A program made the position numbers and the translations under genes. A stretch of DNA of 64,000 nt from positions 7,688,001-7,752,000 of the forward strand of contig NC_064676.1 of NCBI RefSeq assembly GCF_023278565.1, given 5' to 3'. The notes beneath the pieces are model-generated. The model saw nothing but the letters and a program-made list of their open reading frames with translations, did no database searches and was not told the origin of the DNA. Shown here in pieces: positions 59,801-64,000 of the stretch; position 1 is the stretch's first letter, and the number at the start of each line of letters is the position of its first letter. Origin of the DNA: Colletotrichum lupini (Eukaryota > Ascomycota > Sordariomycetes > Glomerellales > Glomerellaceae).

Positions 59801-62381
59801 TACGGAATTCTTAACTACGGGCTACCCTTAACTCCTTATATTATAGTAACGACGACCCGAAATTACTTTTAATACCTCTAGAACTAGCGAGGTAAGTATT
59901 TAATTCGGTAATAGCGAACCCGTAAGGTTATTAAAATCTATAGTTATTAATACCCTATTTAGTAATATTACTTTTTATATCTTACTAACTAATACTCTTT
60001 TCTTATACTACTTAAGGGATATAAATAAGCTAGGAGTATACTTTAATAATATTAATAACCTACTAATTAAGGGAGATATTATAGTACTTATTATTTATAA
60101 ATAGGGATACCCTTAGCTTCTACTCCTCGACAATAAGAAAGCTATTACTAACTACTTAATAAAGGGTAAATTGCGCCGCTTATATCGGCACTTCGGCTAC
60201 TCTTCGGTTCTTTATTTCCTAAAGCTACTTTAGTAGTTTAGTAATAATATAAAGATCGTAGCCCTCGAGAAGCTTACGAAGATCTATTAATAATACTAAC
60301 TTAACGCTACTACCCCTAGCCGATTTAAATTTACTTTGCGAAATAATTACGATTTTAATTATAAAGTCGTAATTAACGTGATATACTTAATAGATTATAA
60401 GGGTACTAACTAACTAGTACTTTACGTTATCGATACTACTACTTTTTTTTAAGTAGTAAGGTTCCTCGTAGATATAATTACGAAGTATATATAGGAGGCT
60501 CTTTAGTTATATTAAATCGATATCTATCTCGGTCCGCTAAATTAGATTATTATAAATATTAATAAGAACTTTAGTACCGCAGAGTTTAAATCTTTTGCTA
60601 AATCTATATTTATTAAGGTTAAGGAAGTACTTATCGAAGCTTATAATAGTATTAATAAGGCTAAGAGATACTACGTAGTGCTTAAAAGGGTATACGATAT
60701 TATTTAAAATAAGTGCTTATTAATAAGCGCAGAGGCTATATTTTAAGTCGTAATTAAAGTAGTTAACGATATAGTTAGCCTAAATAGCCTCGTTCTTATA
60801 CTCCTCGTTTTTAGAGCTTTTCTGCGCACTTCTAACGAATCTCTACTATTACTAAATATTACCTAACGTATAGAGGTAGTTAAGAAAGTAATAAGGGAAG
60901 TCCGCAGACTTTATATTAATAAGTAAGTAAGCGAGGAACTAGCTACTTAAAACGGACTAAATATCTCTTATATTATTAATTTATTATTATAATTAGACGT
61001 TAAAGTCTAGTAAGAAAGTAAGGGATAGAAAGGCCTATTTAAGCTCGTTTTAATAAATAGTACTATTTACGTAATAGAATTACCTTACGGCTTAATAAGC
61101 TTCTAGGCTATTATAGTTAAACCTTAGTACTTAGAAGAGGTCGACCCCGAGCTACTAGTTACGATAATAGAGCACGTTAACTACTTACTAATCCCCGTAG
61201 TTAACTAGCTAATTAATAATAGCGCCGCTATAGATAAAGTCCTTAACGAGATCGTTATCGTAGTTAATAACGATTTTTTATTACGGAGTAAGAAGATTAG
61301 AAAAATATTAATATAGCGCGGCCGTAGTAATACTTTTATAACTACGACCTATTTTATATTTAAAGAGGAGGTAAATCTTAAGCTAGTTACTAAGCTCTAT
61401 AATAAGGGTATTATTACTACCCTAAGAGCACTTTTTATAGAATTTATTAATAAGGAGCTTTTAGGATTAGTAAAGAGAGGGGTAATTAAATTCGTTTAAC
61501 TTAGCTCTAAACATAGGGATATAAGGATATTTAAGTCTCGATTCGTTAACGAGATTAAGAACTTAGGACTTAACCCTATCGAAAAGTCTTATTTAGTTAT
61601 ATAAGGGTATAATAACGAGGGGAAGAAGGAGATCCTTATATAGTTATTAATAATCTAAAGAACTAGTTAATGTTTAATCCTTACCCTAGCCCCGACCCTA
61701 ATCTGGGAAGGCTACGTTATTTAGCTACGAGATATTACTTAAGTATATATATAATCGAGCTAACCTCTTTATTATAAGGTTTTTACTTAATTACTAGCTC
61801 GGATCCGTTATTTATACCCTAAGGGTACTATTTTATATATCGTATAGTTATTATACGGTCTCGTAAAATCTAATACTTATTAATAAGTAATATATAGTAA
61901 GTATTATTTAAAAATACTCTAGATAATAATATTTACGTTAGATCTATACTTACTAGTCTCGATAAGAGAAAGCGGATTATTTAGTATTATTAGTATATAG
62001 ACTAATAATATTATTAAATTATTAGATAAGATTTTTAGTTAGAAAGAAAAAACTAAGCTTAAGTGCGCTAAGTTACTAACTAAACTAAAGTAGTAACTAT
62101 CGGCCGACGAGCTACTTATTTTTAATAACGGGATTATCTTATTAAAAAGTATTAATATAGTGCTTAGATAGAAGAACTAAGGGAAGAAGTTTAAATAAGT
62201 TAACCCCTCGGTATTAAATACTAAATAATAATTCGTTAAGTAGCGAGCTCGAGGTACTTATATCGTATTAATTTACTAACTAAAGATAGCTTTTAATACG
62301 TCGTTTACTACTTAATACTAAGTAGATCCGTTATTTATTAATTACGTTACGCTAAACTATCGTATTAAATAGTAAATAAAA

Positions 62382-62951
62382 TACTTAGACCGAGGGCTTA
62401 TATTCGTATTATTAGATCTAACTATAGCTAAACTCTTTATTTTCGTAAATAGGTTATTCGCGAATAACGCTAATTATATTTTATAGCTAGGTTATGTTAT
62501 TATCCTTATAAATAAAGAATAGACTAACGAGAGCTTTATAATTAATAGTAATATTATTTACTATAGCTTTATAAAGAGTAAAAAGATTACTTAGAGCGTA
62601 CTAGTATTAGAGGTTTACGGAATAGTCGTAGGCATTAACGTTACCTATACTATCTTAACTACCCTAGACCTTATTATTAAATAACTTAACGTTCCGAAGA
62701 TCCCTACTATAGTTTATATAGATTTATACTTACTATATAAATACCTCGTTAAGCTAAGTACTACGAAAAAAAAGCGCTTTATAATAGATATTATAGTACT
62801 TAAGTAATTATACGAACGCTACGAGCTCTACGAGATTTATTAAATTAGTAGTAACGATAACCTAGCCGACGGGTTTATAAAGAGCATACTGAACAAGTCC
62901 CTCGAACGATTCGTTAGTAAAGGAATTATTATAATTAAAATAGAAGGATAG
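62382..62951 (+). pseudogene. Copia RNase H remnant
   Basis: A single plus-strand frame of 190 codons with about seven internal stops contains KLFIFVNRLFANNA, LEVYGIVVGINVTY, KIPTIVYIDLYLLYKYLV and the end NDNLADGFIKSILNKSLERF. The NLADGF.K box is the Copia RNase H signature near the end of pol. Confidence 0.9.
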
Positions 62952-63343
62952 GTAATACGTAATTAAAATAATAGTATATTATAAGCGGTAAGTCGTTTAG
63001 CGAACGTATACGCCTCTCGGGCTTTAGTTTAAAGAGAAACGCACGTATTCGGGGCGTAGTTAGACTAATAAAAAGCTCTTTTTTAACTATGCTAGATTCG
63101 ACGATTTTTAAGGAGTTTAGGTATATAGATTATATATATTAGAGGATTAGGAAGTAATTAAAAAGAGGGGATACTAAAATTTCTATATAAATAATTATAA
63201 TAGAAACTATACTAAAATTTTAGTATACGGCTTTAGGTACTTCTAAATAGGGGATTAACTATAGATTCTATTACTAGTTCTCGCTAGCGGGGGACCTAGC
63301 CCCTATTCTAGCCTTTTTTGCTATAAAAGTAAAAGACTGCTAA

Positions 63344-63568
63344 TATTAAATTACGAGGTAAAAAAGGGGCCTTATTAAGTAGTTAGGTAGGGGTAGTAGG
63401 TAGGTAGTCTGGGCCCGTGCAGACGGACCCTTCTACCTACCTATACCTACTGAGGGACCGCGGGCTCTGCCCACGATCTTCCCCTCCTACACACACGCAA
63501 TAGACCTATACTGACCTATTGACCTAGTCGTAACCAAAAGGTCTGACCTGCTTACGTGTATACTAACA
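63344..63568 (+). repeat. Right LTR of Copia element 3 (225 bp)
   Basis: Mirror of the left LTR: its inner start is RIP-converted (TATTAAATTACGAGGTAA against TGTTGGATTACGAGGCAG) and its outer part is nearly unmutated. Confidence 0.9.
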
Positions 63569-63573
63569 ATTTT
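63569..63573. repeat. Target site duplication ATTTT, right copy
   Basis: Follows the right LTR and matches 56656-56660. Confidence 0.8.
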
Positions 63574-63868
63574 CTTCTTTACTTTGAGAAACTTGGCTGG
63601 CTTCTTGTGTCTCAGTTTTTGCATATCCGTATGGCCGCTTGACTTTCGGTCAGATAATCACGCCATTGTACTCGGCTTACCTGATCATGCTGACATTGCA
63701 CAACCTGTCGAAGGATGGCTGCGCTAAAGTGCGCCCTTCCAAAGTCCCAAAGTGACCTCGAATTACTAATATCAGCTTAATGAAGTGAAATTGTCGTTCT
63801 AAAAGCGACTGGGATTCAAAGACTTCATAATTCAAGGTTCCTGCCAAGCAAAGCTTGTTTCTTCGACC

Positions 63869-64000
63869 ATGGCTTCCCACTACCCCCAAGGGTACCTAAA
63901 CCAATTCCTACCAACCATCATGTCTCAGCAACCTACAAAGGTCAAGGCAGTCTTCTTCGACTTCATGGGAACTTGCCTCAACTGGCATGCCAGTGTAGTC
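63869..64000 (+). CDS. HAD-superfamily hydrolase (haloacid dehalogenase-like), 5' part
   Basis: The gene is cut by the window end; 44 codons are visible. From the ATG at 63869 (MASHYPQGYLNQF) the frame passes a second ATG at 63920 (MSQQPTKVKAVFFDFMGTCL). VFFDFMGT is HAD motif I, with the nucleophilic Asp in the FD-F-M-G-T form common in fungal 2-haloacid dehalogenase-like proteins, followed by NWHASVV. These enzymes remove phosphate or halide through an aspartyl intermediate; the substrate is unknown. The second ATG is the more usual start, because it leaves few residues before motif I. The first could add 17 residues. The promoter lies in the 300 bp after the Copia element. Confidence 0.8.
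   Translation, partial: MASHYPQGYLNQFLPTIMSQQPTKVKAVFFDFMGTCLNWHASVV

Larger units (their letters stand above)
56661..63568 (+). mobile_element. Ty1/Copia LTR retrotransposon, RIP-inactivated (element 3)
   Basis: A 6,908-bp element with 225-bp LTRs (56661-56885 and 63344-63568). It begins TGTTGGATTACGAGG, ends GTATACTAACA, and is flanked by ATTTT copies at 56656-56660 and 63569-63573. On the plus strand the 3' end of the polyprotein is readable as Copia RNase H (62382-62951), which lies next to the right LTR as Copia gene order predicts. Stops interrupt it at likely Gln or Trp codons. The LTRs contain many ACCTACC or GGTAGG units. This element is independent of Copia element 1: different LTR length, sequence and orientation. 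Confidence 0.92.

Noticed and set aside
1..64000. CRISPR arrays, bacterial operons, rRNA genes and telomere repeats
   Set aside because: None found. The genes are spliced and clearly fungal, and no TTAGGG array is present.

Overview
The window comes from a filamentous ascomycete. Genes carry short GT-AG introns of about 50-70 bp with CTAAC-type branch sites. Intergenic DNA holds many ACCT/GGTA-type tandem motifs. Three long AT-rich blocks show repeat-induced point mutation (RIP): CpA and TpG are almost absent, TpA is abundant, and ancestral Gln codons now read TAA or TAG. The gene set (GH78-like, GH43 and PL3 enzymes, a fungal NLR with a Goodbye-like N terminus, a duplicated cysteine-rich secreted protein) fits a plant-associated Sordariomycete, possibly Colletotrichum- or Verticillium-like. 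The genus is a guess.

Layout. 1-1.9 kb: no gene seen. 1.9-4.5 kb: secreted alpha-L-rhamnosidase-like enzyme (+). 4.76-16.7 kb: a compact housekeeping block with condensin subunit 1 (-), the Cdc7-type kinase (+), ribosomal protein uL15/L28 (-) and the Chl1/DDX11 helicase (+). Three of these act in S phase or chromosome segregation, and two gene pairs share divergent promoters. 18.9-23.2 kb: an intronless 1435-residue NLR-like protein. 24.2-24.9 kb: a small secreted, Ala/Glu/Lys-rich protein (-). 24.9-28.6 kb: no gene seen. 28.6-29.0 kb: a small SnoaL/NTF2-like protein (+).

29.84-38.26 kb: Ty1/Copia retrotransposon on the minus strand, with 177-bp LTRs and a GATTA target duplication. It is heavily RIPed and contains a nested, almost unmutated LTR-like insert. 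39-47.5 kb is a secretome island: a cysteine-rich two-module protein (+), a GH43-LamG-GH43 double enzyme (-), a small Lys-rich protein with a Cys tail (-), and a PL3 pectate lyase with a 10-nt microexon (-). 48.14-55.49 kb: RIPed Ty3/Gypsy element (minus). 55.5-56.7 kb: a GC-normal island that may hold the 3' end of a broken gene. 56.66-63.57 kb: RIPed Ty1/Copia element (plus) with 225-bp LTRs and an ATTTT duplication. 63.87 kb to the end: the start of a HAD-family hydrolase.

The left 24 kb is gene-dense and largely conserved. The right 36 kb is a mosaic of dead retroelements and secreted plant-cell-wall or effector-like genes, as in the 'two-speed' genomes of plant pathogens. All exon structures were deduced by eye from splice signals, frame and remembered family motifs. 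No alignment or search was run.
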